From assembly GCA_029553955.1 (NCBI GenBank), contig JAKPJZ010000074.1, forward strand, positions 81,129 through 145,128: a stretch of DNA of 64,000 bases, read 5' to 3'. Position 1 is the first letter of the stretch. Each line of letters begins with the position of its first letter. The DNA comes from Chloroflexota bacterium. GTDB taxonomy: Bacteria > Chloroflexota > Anaerolineae > SpSt-313. The position numbers and the translations under genes were made by a program. Shown one piece after another: positions 42,435 to 50,208 of the stretch. The notes beneath the pieces were generated by a model, which searched no databases, was not told the origin of the DNA, and worked only from the letters and a program-made list of their open reading frames with translations.

Positions 42435-42690
42435 ATTGCTTCGCTGCGCTCGCAATGACAGTCTGGGGACCAAATGCTTCCAGTCAAATCCTGCGTTACG
42501 CGGATACGTTCAGGAAGCGTGCTCCCGTCGCCTACAATCGACCTGGACGTATCTGGACGGGGTATGAGGCCACGAATGGCACGAATTCGCACGAGGGCGC
42601 TCCGTTCGTGGTAATTCGTGTCATTCGTGGCCAACTCCGTCGGCCCTATGGATCGCTGACGTATCGCACAATCAACCTGGAAGCATTTAG
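42435..42690. repeat. Dispersed repeats between the operator and tetR
   Basis: TCATTGCTTCGCTGCGCTCGCAATGA is a palindromic form of the common GTCATTGCGAG word. Further on, GGCCACGAATGGCACGAATT faces TTCGTGTCATTCGTGGCC (about 42569-42632). This places some 280 bases of repeat DNA in the tetR leader. Confidence 0.7.
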
Positions 42691-42699
42691 GAGCCTTTG

Positions 42700-43341
42700 A
42701 TGAAAAGGGGTGTGTTGGCCAAGACTCCGTACCACCACGGCGACCTCAAGAACGCGCTGATCGAGGCCGGCATCGAGGTCCTGGCGCACGAGGGTGTGCA
42801 GGCGCTGAGCCTGCGCCGTGTGGCGCGCCGCGCGGGCGTGAGCCACGCGGCGCCCTATGCCCACTTTGCCGACAAGCAGGCCCTCGTGGCCGCTATCTCT
42901 ACCGAGGGCTATGGCAAGATCTACGAAAGGCTGCGCGCAGCGATCGAGCGGCATCGCGGCGACCCCGTGCGGCAGCTCGTCGAGGCCGCCTGGGCCTACG
43001 TCAAGTTTGCTACCGGCGACAGCGCCCACTTCAAGATCACGCTCTCGGGCGTGGTCGAGAGGGAGCAGGAGTACCCGGCGCTCGTGGCGGCCACGCAGCG
43101 CAGCTTTGCGCTCGTGATCGAGCTGGTGCAGGTGTGCCAGGCGGCAGGCGTGCTGCGCCCGGGGCCTGCCGACCTGATGGCCGCGAGTGTGTGGGGGCTG
43201 GTGCACGGCCTGGCCTCGCTCATCCTCGAGGGCCAGGTGTCGCATACGCTGCTCGAGCGCTACTCGCTCAAGGAGATGCTGGTGTTCTCGCTGAGCCAGA
43301 TCATGGCCGTCGAGGTCGATGTGCAGGCGCTCAGCCGCTGA
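42700..43341 (+). CDS. TetR/AcrR-family transcriptional regulator
   Basis: A 213-residue regulator. The N-terminal helix-turn-helix reads HHGDLKNALIEAGIEVLAHE, then LSLRRVARRAGVSHAAPYAHFADKQALVAA, the usual TetR fold. The C-terminal ligand domain resembles the TetR_C group with WG near its end (AASVWGLVHGLASLIL). TAGGAG precedes the ATG. It faces the aldolase operon across a 47-bp palindromic promoter and is the obvious candidate to bind it. The stop overlaps the convergent protease gene by 11 bases. Confidence 0.9.
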   Translation: MKRGVLAKTPYHHGDLKNALIEAGIEVLAHEGVQALSLRRVARRAGVSHAAPYAHFADKQALVAAISTEGYGKIYERLRAAIERHRGDPVRQLVEAAWAYVKFATGDSAHFKITLSGVVEREQEYPALVAATQRSFALVIELVQVCQAAGVLRPGPADLMAASVWGLVHGLASLILEGQVSHTLLERYSLKEMLVFSLSQIMAVEVDVQALSR

Positions 43342-44458
43342 CCGAGGCTTGGAGCTTGAGAAAGGCGACTACGCGCTCTGGCGTCAGCATACCGACGAGT
43401 TGGCCGTCTTCGAGCACGGGCAGGGGTGGCGCGTTGTCGCCGGTCAAGGCATTCACGGCCTCCAGCAGCGTTTGCGAAGGGCGCGTGATGTGCAGCTCGC
43501 CGGCAGGGATCATGGCCTGGCGGGCGGTGCGCCTGGGCCATTCGTGGCGCGGCTGGGCTTGCAGGCGCTGCGGGGTCAACACCCCCAGGAGGGCGCCGTT
43601 TTCCACCAGGGGCAAGCCATGGCAGGCGCCCTGCAGCAGGCCCTGGTCGGCGATTTCCTGCAGGCTGCGGTCGGGGCTGAGCGCCGGGCAGTCGCGGATC
43701 ATGATCTCGGCCACGGTGTGCCCGGCCAGCCGGGTCTGGATGAGGACCTGCTGGTAGCCGGCGCGGGCGGTCGTGTCGAGAAAGCAGCCGATGGCGGCGA
43801 GCCAGAGCCCATTGAGCAGGCTGGTGGTGACGCCCTGCCACGCGCCGCAGGCGATACAGAGCACGGCGATCAGGCGCGCCGCCCGCGTGGCCCAGCGCGT
43901 GGCCCACTCGAGGTTGTGGCTGCGCTGCCAGAGGATGGCCCGTAGCACCCGTCCGCCATCGAGCGGAAAGCCCGGGATGAGGTTGAAGAGGCCGAGCGAG
44001 AGGTTGATGCCACACACGTAGCCCAGCACAGCGGCTAACGGCTGCCCGTGGCCCTGCAGCATGGCTGGCAACCAGAGCAGCGCGCAGACGGCGCCGGCGG
44101 CGAGGCTCGCCACCGGGCCGGCGATGGCCATCACCAACTCTGCGCCGGGAGTCGACGGCTCGCTGCTGATTTCGGAGACGCCCCCCAACAGGAAGAGCAC
44201 GATACCCTGCACGTGCAGGCCCTGATGCCTGGCGACGAGCGAGTGCGCCAGCTCGTGGAGCAGGACCGACGCAAAGAGGAGCAGGCTGGTGGCCAGGCCA
44301 AGCGCATAGTGCACGCCCTGCGGCCACTGCGGGTAGTAGGTGGGAAAGTAGATGCCGGCGAGCGTGGCCGTGGCCAGTGCGAAGAGCAGGAGCCAGCTCA
44401 CGTGGGCGCGCACGGGGATGCCGAAGAGCCTGCCCACCTGCAGCGAGTGGCTGCTCAT
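43331..44458 (-). CDS. Site-2 protease family (M50B) metalloprotease with CBS domains
   Basis: A 375-residue membrane zinc protease. After two helices comes LLHELAHSLVARHQG (HExxH, about residues 65-70), and later NLIPGFPLDGGRVLRAI with the third ligand Asp (about residue 165). Six or so helices are followed by two CBS domains (VAEIMIRDCPALSPDRSLQE; ARQAMIPAGELHITRP). The layout is that of Rip3/SpoIVFB-like proteases that clip transmembrane anti-sigma factors. No sigma or anti-sigma gene is adjacent. GGAAGGA precedes the start at 44458. Confidence 0.93.
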   Translation of the reverse strand: MSSHSLQVGRLFGIPVRAHVSWLLLFALATATLAGIYFPTYYPQWPQGVHYALGLATSLLLFASVLLHELAHSLVARHQGLHVQGIVLFLLGGVSEISSEPSTPGAELVMAIAGPVASLAAGAVCALLWLPAMLQGHGQPLAAVLGYVCGINLSLGLFNLIPGFPLDGGRVLRAILWQRSHNLEWATRWATRAARLIAVLCIACGAWQGVTTSLLNGLWLAAIGCFLDTTARAGYQQVLIQTRLAGHTVAEIMIRDCPALSPDRSLQEIADQGLLQGACHGLPLVENGALLGVLTPQRLQAQPRHEWPRRTARQAMIPAGELHITRPSQTLLEAVNALTGDNAPPLPVLEDGQLVGMLTPERVVAFLKLQASVSG

Positions 44459-44785
44459 GGCCGTTCCTTCCGCCCGGGCGAGGCCGGGCCGCCGCCGCAC
44501 GAGGGGTTGCGTTCAAGTATCCCCCACACTTATCATTATAGCCGAGGCGCGGCGCCGCTTCCAGGGCACAAAAGGGGCTGTCCCGGCCAGTCCGTTATAC
44601 CCGGTCCGCGGCCCCAACCGGCGCGCTGCCGCCCTTTGCGCCGGCCGCGGTGGGTGTATCCCAGAATCGTCGGCAACCGACGGGGGCCGATCACCACGAA
44701 GGACACAAAGGAGGCAAGGACGGCACCCAAAGCCCTTTGTGGCCTTTGTGGCTCAAGAGCTCCCGATGGTTCTGGGATACACTCG
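44459..44785. repeat. Nested inverted repeat upstream of the PRPP synthetase gene
   Basis: No gene. GTGTATCCCAGAATCGTCGG (44655-44674) faces a near-perfect complement ending at 44783, and between them CACCACGAAGGACACAAAGG faces CTTTGTGGCCTTTGTGG. It looks like one repeat nested in another. Confidence 0.65.
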
Positions 44786-44809
44786 GCCGCGGCGCGCCCG
44801 AACCTCTAT

Positions 44810-44838
44810 TTGACGCGCCGGGGTTGCCTCCCTATACT
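44810..44838 (+). promoter_or_regulatory. Promoter of the PRPP synthetase gene
   Basis: TTGACG (44810-44815), 17 bases and TATACT (44833-44838), about 50 bases before the start codon. Confidence 0.75.
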
Positions 44839-44894
44839 ACGGTGTCCCCCTGTGCCACCCGGTTGGGGGAGCTTGGGTATCCATGGAGGTTCCT

Positions 44895-45917
44895 GTGTAC
44901 GAAGGCCGCGAGCGCGACGCACTCAGCATGATGCGGGTCTTCAGTGGCCCGTCGCATCCCGATCTTGCCAGGGGGATTTGTGCTCACTTGGGCGTGCCAC
45001 TCAGCCCCCTCCTCCGCCAACGGTTCAGTGACGACTGCCTCTACATCCAGCTCGGCGAGACTGTGCGCAACCACGACGTCTTTGTCGTGCAGTCGATTTC
45101 GGCGCCGACGAGCGACCACCTGGTCGAGCTCTTTATGATGCTCGACATTGCGCGCAGCGCCGGGGCGCGCAGCGTGCATGCCATCATCCCGTACTACTCC
45201 TACGCCCGTTCCGACAAGAAGGATGCTCCACGCATCTCGATCACGGCGCGGCTGCTGGCCGACCTGATCGTGCATTCGGGCGCGCAGCACGTGATGACGA
45301 TGACGCTGCACTCGCCGCAGGTGCATGGCTTCTTCAGCGTGCCGACCGACCACCTCACGGCGTTGCCCTGCTTCGTGGACCATTTCCGGGGCCGGGATTT
45401 GCGGAGCACCGTGGTCGTCTCGCCCGATATCGGCCACGCCAAACGGGCGAGCAAGCTGGCCACGGCCCTCGGGGGCCTGCCGATGACGGCCGGCAACAAG
45501 GTGCGCGTCTCCGATACCGAGGTCGTGATGCGCGACTGGGTAGGCACCCGGCCGAACGGAGTCGAGCACGCGCTGATCTTTGACGACGAGATCGCCAACG
45601 GCGGCACCATGTTCGAGGCCATCCGCGCATTGAAGGATGAGGGTGTGCGTCGCTTCACCGTCGCCTGCACCCATGGCATCTTCTCGGGCCAAGCCATCGA
45701 GCGCTTTGCCGCCATGCCCGAGATCGAAGAGATCGTCACCACTGACACAGTGCCCATCCCGGCCGAGAAGCGGCTGAGCAAGCTGACGGTGCTCTCGGTG
45801 GCGGGGATCTTTGGTGAGGCGATCCGCTGCAATGCGCTCGGTCAGTCGGTCGGTCAGCTCTTTGCCTTCTGGCCGGAGGAAGAGCCGGTGCAGCCCGGCC
45901 TCGGCCAGGCAGAGTAA
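44895..45917 (+). CDS. prs: Ribose-phosphate pyrophosphokinase (PRPP synthetase)
   Basis: A 340-residue enzyme that makes PRPP for nucleotide, His and Trp synthesis. Conserved parts are SGPSHPDLARGICAHLG, RNHDVFVVQS, IPYYSYARSDKKDAPRISIT (ATP loop), the flexible loop start VVVSPDIGHAKRAS and ALIFDDEIANGGTM (PRPP loop, where standard enzymes have DDMIDTGGT). GTG at 44895 is preferred because GGAGG lies five bases upstream; ATG at 44883 would add four residues. The changes in the PRPP loop and SDKKD suggest a divergent class. Confidence 0.9.
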   Translation: MYEGRERDALSMMRVFSGPSHPDLARGICAHLGVPLSPLLRQRFSDDCLYIQLGETVRNHDVFVVQSISAPTSDHLVELFMMLDIARSAGARSVHAIIPYYSYARSDKKDAPRISITARLLADLIVHSGAQHVMTMTLHSPQVHGFFSVPTDHLTALPCFVDHFRGRDLRSTVVVSPDIGHAKRASKLATALGGLPMTAGNKVRVSDTEVVMRDWVGTRPNGVEHALIFDDEIANGGTMFEAIRALKDEGVRRFTVACTHGIFSGQAIERFAAMPEIEEIVTTDTVPIPAEKRLSKLTVLSVAGIFGEAIRCNALGQSVGQLFAFWPEEEPVQPGLGQAE

Positions 45918-45967
45918 GAGGGAGCTCTAGTGGGGCGAGGGTGGCGGCTGGCCTCTCCGACAGGCTG

Positions 45968-46077
45968 CTAGTGGTCGGCCGCAGTGATTTTGATGGGCGT
46001 AGCCTAGCCCCCCTTGGCCGCCCCAGGCGGCTTCGTGGGCGTCGTAGCCCATCAAAATCAGTGCGGCAGACTACTAG
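45968..46077. repeat. Inverted repeat enclosing a GTAGCCTAGCC element, second locus
   Basis: Arms of 31 bp (45968-45998, CTAGTGGTCGGCCGCAGTGA onward, and 46047-46077; 28 of 31 pair) enclose the GTAGCCTAGCC core and a GGCCGCC/GGCGGC hairpin. The arms are unrelated to those at 2840-2976 except for their CTAG ends. Confidence 0.8.
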
Positions 46078-46080
46078 GCC

Positions 46081-46279
46081 CAGTACCTTTCGAACAAGGC
46101 AGCAGCCGTAGTAACGACTTTGGTCGTCGTCAGAATGGCGGCCAAGCCGGCATTGCAGCGCTATCCGACGGGTCCGACGCGTCGGATGACAACAGTCGGT
46201 GTCGCAGGCATGCACGATTGGCCGCTTGAGACGGGCAAGTCGTTACTACGGTGTGTCCGTGATTTGAAAGGTATTGCTG
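46081..46279. mobile_element. MITE-like element abutting scpA, CTAGGCC duplication
   Basis: A 199-base element. CCGTAGTAACGACTT (46106-46120) has a perfect complement at 46237-46251, and the outer ends CAG-TACCTTTC are also inverted. CTAGGCC is directly repeated at 46074-46080 and 46280-46286. The right copy contains the scpA stop codon. No protein is encoded. Confidence 0.75.
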
Positions 46280-47020
46280 CTAGGCCTCTGAGGCCGGCTC
46301 GGGCGGCGGGGCGTCGACGATATAGATCTCGCCAAAGGGGGCATCCTGCTCGGCGAGGATGTGGCCGAGCTTGATCAGCTCGAGGATGGCCAGGAAGGTG
46401 ACGACGACCTCGACGCGCGATTGGGCGCGCATGAGCAGGCCGGTAAAGTGCACGCGGCGGCTGGAGGCGAGGGCGCTGCGGATGGCGCGCATCTTGTCGT
46501 CGATCGAGATCACGACGGGCGCGACGACGGTGCTGACGGGGACCGTGGGCGTGTCGGCCAGCACCCGCTCAAAGGCGGCGAGGAGGTCGGCCAGCGAGAC
46601 TTCGCCGGGGGTGAGGCCGCGGGGCTGGGCCGGCGGGGGCGCCAGGCGCACGTAGGAACGCATGCCCTGTTCTTCGCGTTGGCGCAGGTGCTGCGAGGCA
46701 TGCTTGAAGCGGCGGTATTCTTCCAGTTGGCGCACCAGGTCGTCGCCGACGTCCTCTTCCTCGTCAGGCTGAGGCGGGCGCGGCAGCAGGGCGCGCGACT
46801 TGATCAGGATGAGCTTGGCGGCCACCACCAAAAAGTCGGCCAGCAGGTCGGGGTGGATCTCTTCCAGTTGGCGCATGTACGCCAGGTACTGATCGGCCAC
46901 CTGCGCCAGCGAGATGGTGGTGATATCGAGCTCGGCCTTTTCGATCAGGCGCAGCAAGAGGTCGAGCGGACCTTCAAAGCTCTCGAGGCGAACGGCATAT
47001 TCGGGCTGAGACGAGGCCAA
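46280..47020 (-). CDS. scpA: Segregation and condensation protein A
   Basis: A 246-residue kleisin subunit of the bacterial SMC condensin. The N-terminus YAVRLESFEGPLDLLLRLIE and DITTISLAQVADQYLAY are highly typical, followed by LADFLVVAAKLILIKSRALLP. The C-terminal winged helix includes VVVTFLAILELIKLGHI. TTG at 47020 is preferred: GGAGG lies five bases upstream and a promoter at 47048-47076 rules out longer starts. No scpB or smc is in the window. The end of the gene touches a MITE-like insertion. Confidence 0.93.
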   Translation of the reverse strand: MASSQPEYAVRLESFEGPLDLLLRLIEKAELDITTISLAQVADQYLAYMRQLEEIHPDLLADFLVVAAKLILIKSRALLPRPPQPDEEEDVGDDLVRQLEEYRRFKHASQHLRQREEQGMRSYVRLAPPPAQPRGLTPGEVSLADLLAAFERVLADTPTVPVSTVVAPVVISIDDKMRAIRSALASSRRVHFTGLLMRAQSRVEVVVTFLAILELIKLGHILAEQDAPFGEIYIVDAPPPEPASEA

Positions 47021-47047
47021 GACCACCTCCGTCAATGTTGTCACGAC

Positions 47048-47089
47048 AGTGTAGTCCCCTTTTGTACGGTCCGCAAGTTGTGGTAGAAT
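47048..47089. promoter_or_regulatory. Divergent promoters of scpA and the DUF362 gene
   Basis: Minus strand: TTGCGG (47076-47071), 17 bases, TACACT (47053-47048) for scpA. Plus strand: TTGTAC (47062-47067), 16 bases, TAGAAT (47084-47089) for the DUF362/ferredoxin pair. The two overlap, so they may compete. Confidence 0.65.
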
Positions 47090-47257
47090 GTGGGCCAGCC
47101 GGAGGGCGGCTGTCACTGCGAGTGCTCCAGGGTTCGCCGAATCTTGTGCCAAGCACAGAACCTTGGCCCGTCATTGCGAGCCGCAGCGAAGCAATCTCCA
47201 ACTTTTCCCCTCCGCCTGCCGCACATCGCGCACTCGTCTGTCCAAGGAGGATGCCAT

Positions 47258-48583
47258 ATGACCAGGCTATCACGGCGGAGCCTCATACGCGGCGCCACGG
47301 GCCTGGCAGCAGGCTACTGGGCCACCCGCTTCTTCCAGGAGCATGGCTACTACCCCGTCTCTGCGGCCGCGCCGGAGCCGCCCGCGGTCGTTGTAGCCGA
47401 GGGCAGCGACGAAGACAGCCCCACCAGGTTCCTCAAGGCCGCCCTGCTCCCCCTCGGGGGCATTGAGGCCTTTGTCAAGCCCGGCCAGTCGGTGTGCATC
47501 AAGCCCAACGCCACCTGGGCCAACAAGCCGCATACCGCCAGCTCCACCGACCCCGAGCTGCTGCGCGCCCTCATCGAGATGGTCAGGGCGGCTGGGGCCA
47601 GCCGCATCGTCGTCATCGACCGCTGCACCATCGACCCGGCGCCCATGTGCCTCGCCGAGTCGGGGATTGGCCAGGTCATCGACGAGACCGGCGTCGAGTC
47701 GGGGATCACCAACCTCTACCAGGAGCCGCTCAGCAAGTACACAGAGGTCGAGGCGCCCGAGGGCAGGGCGTTCAAGAGCATCAGCGTGGTCAAGGCCGCG
47801 ACCGAGACCGATGTGCGCATCAACATGGCCGTGGCCAAGACGCACCTGGTGTTGCCGGTGACCCTGTGCTGCAAGCACATGATGGGCTTTACCTACAACC
47901 CCAGCGGCCTGCACGCTTCTTTCGAGTACCTCGACCAGGGCATAGCCGACCTCCTGGCGACGCCCAAGATCCACCCCGATCTGCACATCCTCGAGGCCAT
48001 CCGCGTGCGCGTGCGCGGGCCTTCCTACGGCGACGGTACCGACGTCACCGACCCCAGCCGCGTCAAGCGCTTCAACAGGCTGCTGGTGGGCACCGACCCG
48101 GTGCTGATGGACTCGTACGCCTGCGAGAACTTTTTCATGCGCTCGGCGCACGAAATCACGCACATCGTGCGCGCCTGGGAGAGCGGCCACGGCGAGATCG
48201 ACGTAAAAAAGGCCCTGGAGAGTGGGCGCCTGCGCAGCTACCCGGTGGAGGAGCTGCTGCGGCCCACGCCGACGCCCACCTTTACGCCGGCGCCGACCGA
48301 TTGGCCCACGCCCACGCCGCCGCTCTACACGCCCACGCCCGAGGTGACACCGACGCCGTTCCGCCCGAGCACCAGTTCGACGAGCGGCGAGTCGATTCTG
48401 GATATCAGCCCCATGCTCAACGGCGCGCTGGTGCCGCTGGCGATGATCGTCGGCGGGGTGAGCGTGGTGATGGGGCGGCGCCTGGCGGGCGGCCTGCCCC
48501 GGGCTTCTGGGAAGCCTGCGGGTGGCGAGCACGACGATAACAAGCCGGAGGAGCCGGGGGCGGAGGGAGCCCATGATCGATAA
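47258..48583 (+). CDS. Tat-exported DUF362 protein with C-terminal membrane anchor
   Basis: A 441-residue protein. The start SRRSLIRGATGLAAG is a twin-arginine signal. The DUF362 body has VCIKPNATWAN, RIVVIDRCTIDPAP and NMAVAKTHLVLPVTLCCKHMMG. A proline/threonine-rich stalk (PTPTPTFTPAPTDWPTPTPP) leads to a C-terminal helix (ALVPLAMIVGGVSVVMG). It should therefore sit outside the cell, anchored to the membrane. AAGGAGG precedes the ATG. It overlaps the polyferredoxin gene by 11 bases, so the two probably act together in electron transfer across or outside the membrane. Confidence 0.85.
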   Translation: MTRLSRRSLIRGATGLAAGYWATRFFQEHGYYPVSAAAPEPPAVVVAEGSDEDSPTRFLKAALLPLGGIEAFVKPGQSVCIKPNATWANKPHTASSTDPELLRALIEMVRAAGASRIVVIDRCTIDPAPMCLAESGIGQVIDETGVESGITNLYQEPLSKYTEVEAPEGRAFKSISVVKAATETDVRINMAVAKTHLVLPVTLCCKHMMGFTYNPSGLHASFEYLDQGIADLLATPKIHPDLHILEAIRVRVRGPSYGDGTDVTDPSRVKRFNRLLVGTDPVLMDSYACENFFMRSAHEITHIVRAWESGHGEIDVKKALESGRLRSYPVEELLRPTPTPTFTPAPTDWPTPTPPLYTPTPEVTPTPFRPSTSSTSGESILDISPMLNGALVPLAMIVGGVSVVMGRRLAGGLPRASGKPAGGEHDDNKPEEPGAEGAHDR

Positions 48584-50120
48584 AGCCGCCCGCAAGCTGG
48601 TGCAGTTGGGCTTCCTGGGGCTCTTCCTGTACCCGCTCTTCCTGGCGATCTACCGCCGGATCACCTACCGCCCAGCGCCGGTGGTGATGAGCTGGCTCTT
48701 GGTGTGGGACCCGCTGCTCTTCCTCGCGCGGCTGCCACGGCTGGGGCAGGGACTGCTCGTCGTTGGCGCGCCGCTGCTCTTGATGGCGCTGTCGCTCGTG
48801 GTAGGCCGCGCCTTCTGCGGCTGGGTGTGCCCGTTGGGGACGGTGCTGGACCTCGTCGGGTCGCTCTCGCCGCAGCGCCTGCGGCGGCCCAAGCGGCGGG
48901 CGCCTGGGCGCCTCGCGCGGCTGCTCACGCTCTCCAACGGGAACAGCTACCTGAAGTATGGCCTGGCGCTGGCGGCGCTCGTGCTCTCGGCGCTGTCGCT
49001 CAAGCTGGTGGGCCTCTTTGACCCGCTCGTCGTCTTTAGCCGGACGGCGACGGTCGTCGCGTCGGACTATATCGCGCTGCGCAACGCCACGTTCGATGTC
49101 TACCTGGCGGCGTCGTTCCTCTTTGTGGCCATCGTGCTGCTCGAGCTGTGGCGGCCGCGCTTTTGGTGCCGTCACCTCTGCCCGCAGGGGGCGCTCCTGG
49201 GGTGGCTCTCGCGCTGGTCGCTCTTGAACCGCCGCGTGAGCACGGCGTGCAACTATTGTGGGCAGTGCCGCGAAGTGTGCCCCATGAACGCCATCCCCAA
49301 AGAGACGCACGATACCGACTATCGCGAGTGCCACTTTTGCCTGGCCTGCGAGGCGGCCTGCCCGCAGCGGGCCATCTCTTTCGGCTGGGGCGGCCTGGCC
49401 TGGGCACAGTGGCAGGTGCAGCGCTTGCCGCGCCGTGGGGAACCAGGGGTGCCTGCGCAGGGTTCGCCCAAGCGCATCTTCCCCGGCCGCTACGAGCGCG
49501 CCGAGCGGCCGCGGCTCGAGCGCATCCTGGGGCTCGAGGTGAGCCGGCGCAGCCTGGTGGGGGGCGCGGTGGCGGGCGTCGGGGCGCTGGCCCTGCTGCC
49601 GGCGCTGCGGCTCGCGCCGAGCAAGGGGTTGGTGCGGCCGCCCGGGGCGCTGCCCGAGGACGAGTTCGTGGCTACCTGCATCCTGTGCCAGGAGTGCATC
49701 CGCGTCTGCCCCACGCGGGGCCTCAAGCCGGTGCTCTTCGAAGGGGGCCTGCGCGCCCTGGGCACGCCGCGCCTGGTGGCCCGCGAGGGCGGCTGCCAGC
49801 TCAACCGCAGTTGCGACAACCTCTGCGCGCGCGCCTGCCCCGTGGGGGCCATCCAGATCATCCCGCGCGAAAAGATGCGCGTGGGGCTGGCCAAGGTCGA
49901 CCGGCGCTCGTGCCTGGCCTGGGACCAGGGCGTGCGCTGCCTGGTGTGCGTCGAGGCCTGCCCGACGCAGGCGGCCACGCCGCACCAGGGCCGCGTCACC
50001 ATCGACTCATCCAAGTGCTCGGGCTGCGGCATCTGCGAGCGCTCGTGCCCCGTGGCCGGCAGCGCCATCCACGTGGTGCTCGAGAATGAGGTCCGCTACC
50101 GCCGCGGCGACCTGGAATAA
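48573..50120 (+). CDS. NapH/NosR-like membrane polyferredoxin fused to a NapG-like domain
   Basis: A 515-residue protein. The first half is membrane-bound, with the NapH/NosR motifs CGWVCPLGTVLDL and CRHLCPQGALLGWLSR, then two 4Fe-4S motifs (CNYCGQCREVCP; CHFCLACEAACP). At about residue 322 comes an internal twin-arginine-like segment (VSRRSLVGGAVAGVGALALL), followed by more clusters (CILCQECIRVCP, CDNLCARACP, CLVCVEACP, CSGCGICERSCP). In other bacteria these halves are separate NapH and NapG proteins. The fusion would carry electrons from the membrane to outside clusters. It is coupled to the DUF362 gene. Confidence 0.88.
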   Translation: MIDKAARKLVQLGFLGLFLYPLFLAIYRRITYRPAPVVMSWLLVWDPLLFLARLPRLGQGLLVVGAPLLLMALSLVVGRAFCGWVCPLGTVLDLVGSLSPQRLRRPKRRAPGRLARLLTLSNGNSYLKYGLALAALVLSALSLKLVGLFDPLVVFSRTATVVASDYIALRNATFDVYLAASFLFVAIVLLELWRPRFWCRHLCPQGALLGWLSRWSLLNRRVSTACNYCGQCREVCPMNAIPKETHDTDYRECHFCLACEAACPQRAISFGWGGLAWAQWQVQRLPRRGEPGVPAQGSPKRIFPGRYERAERPRLERILGLEVSRRSLVGGAVAGVGALALLPALRLAPSKGLVRPPGALPEDEFVATCILCQECIRVCPTRGLKPVLFEGGLRALGTPRLVAREGGCQLNRSCDNLCARACPVGAIQIIPREKMRVGLAKVDRRSCLAWDQGVRCLVCVEACPTQAATPHQGRVTIDSSKCSGCGICERSCPVAGSAIHVVLENEVRYRRGDLE

Positions 50121-50124
50121 GGTA

Positions 50125-50206
50125 CATCAGAGGTTGGTCTGAGATGGCATGGCCAGGGCCGCCCCGCGGGGCGGCCCTGGCCATGCCATCTCAGACCAAC
50201 CTCTGA
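50125..50206. terminator. 82-bp perfect palindrome between convergent genes
   Basis: All bases pair around 50165/50166 (41-bp arms, ATCAGAGGTTGGTCTGAGAT onward). It lies five bases after the polyferredoxin stop and two before the lipoprotein stop, and should end both transcripts. Confidence 0.85.
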
Positions 50207-50208
50207 TA

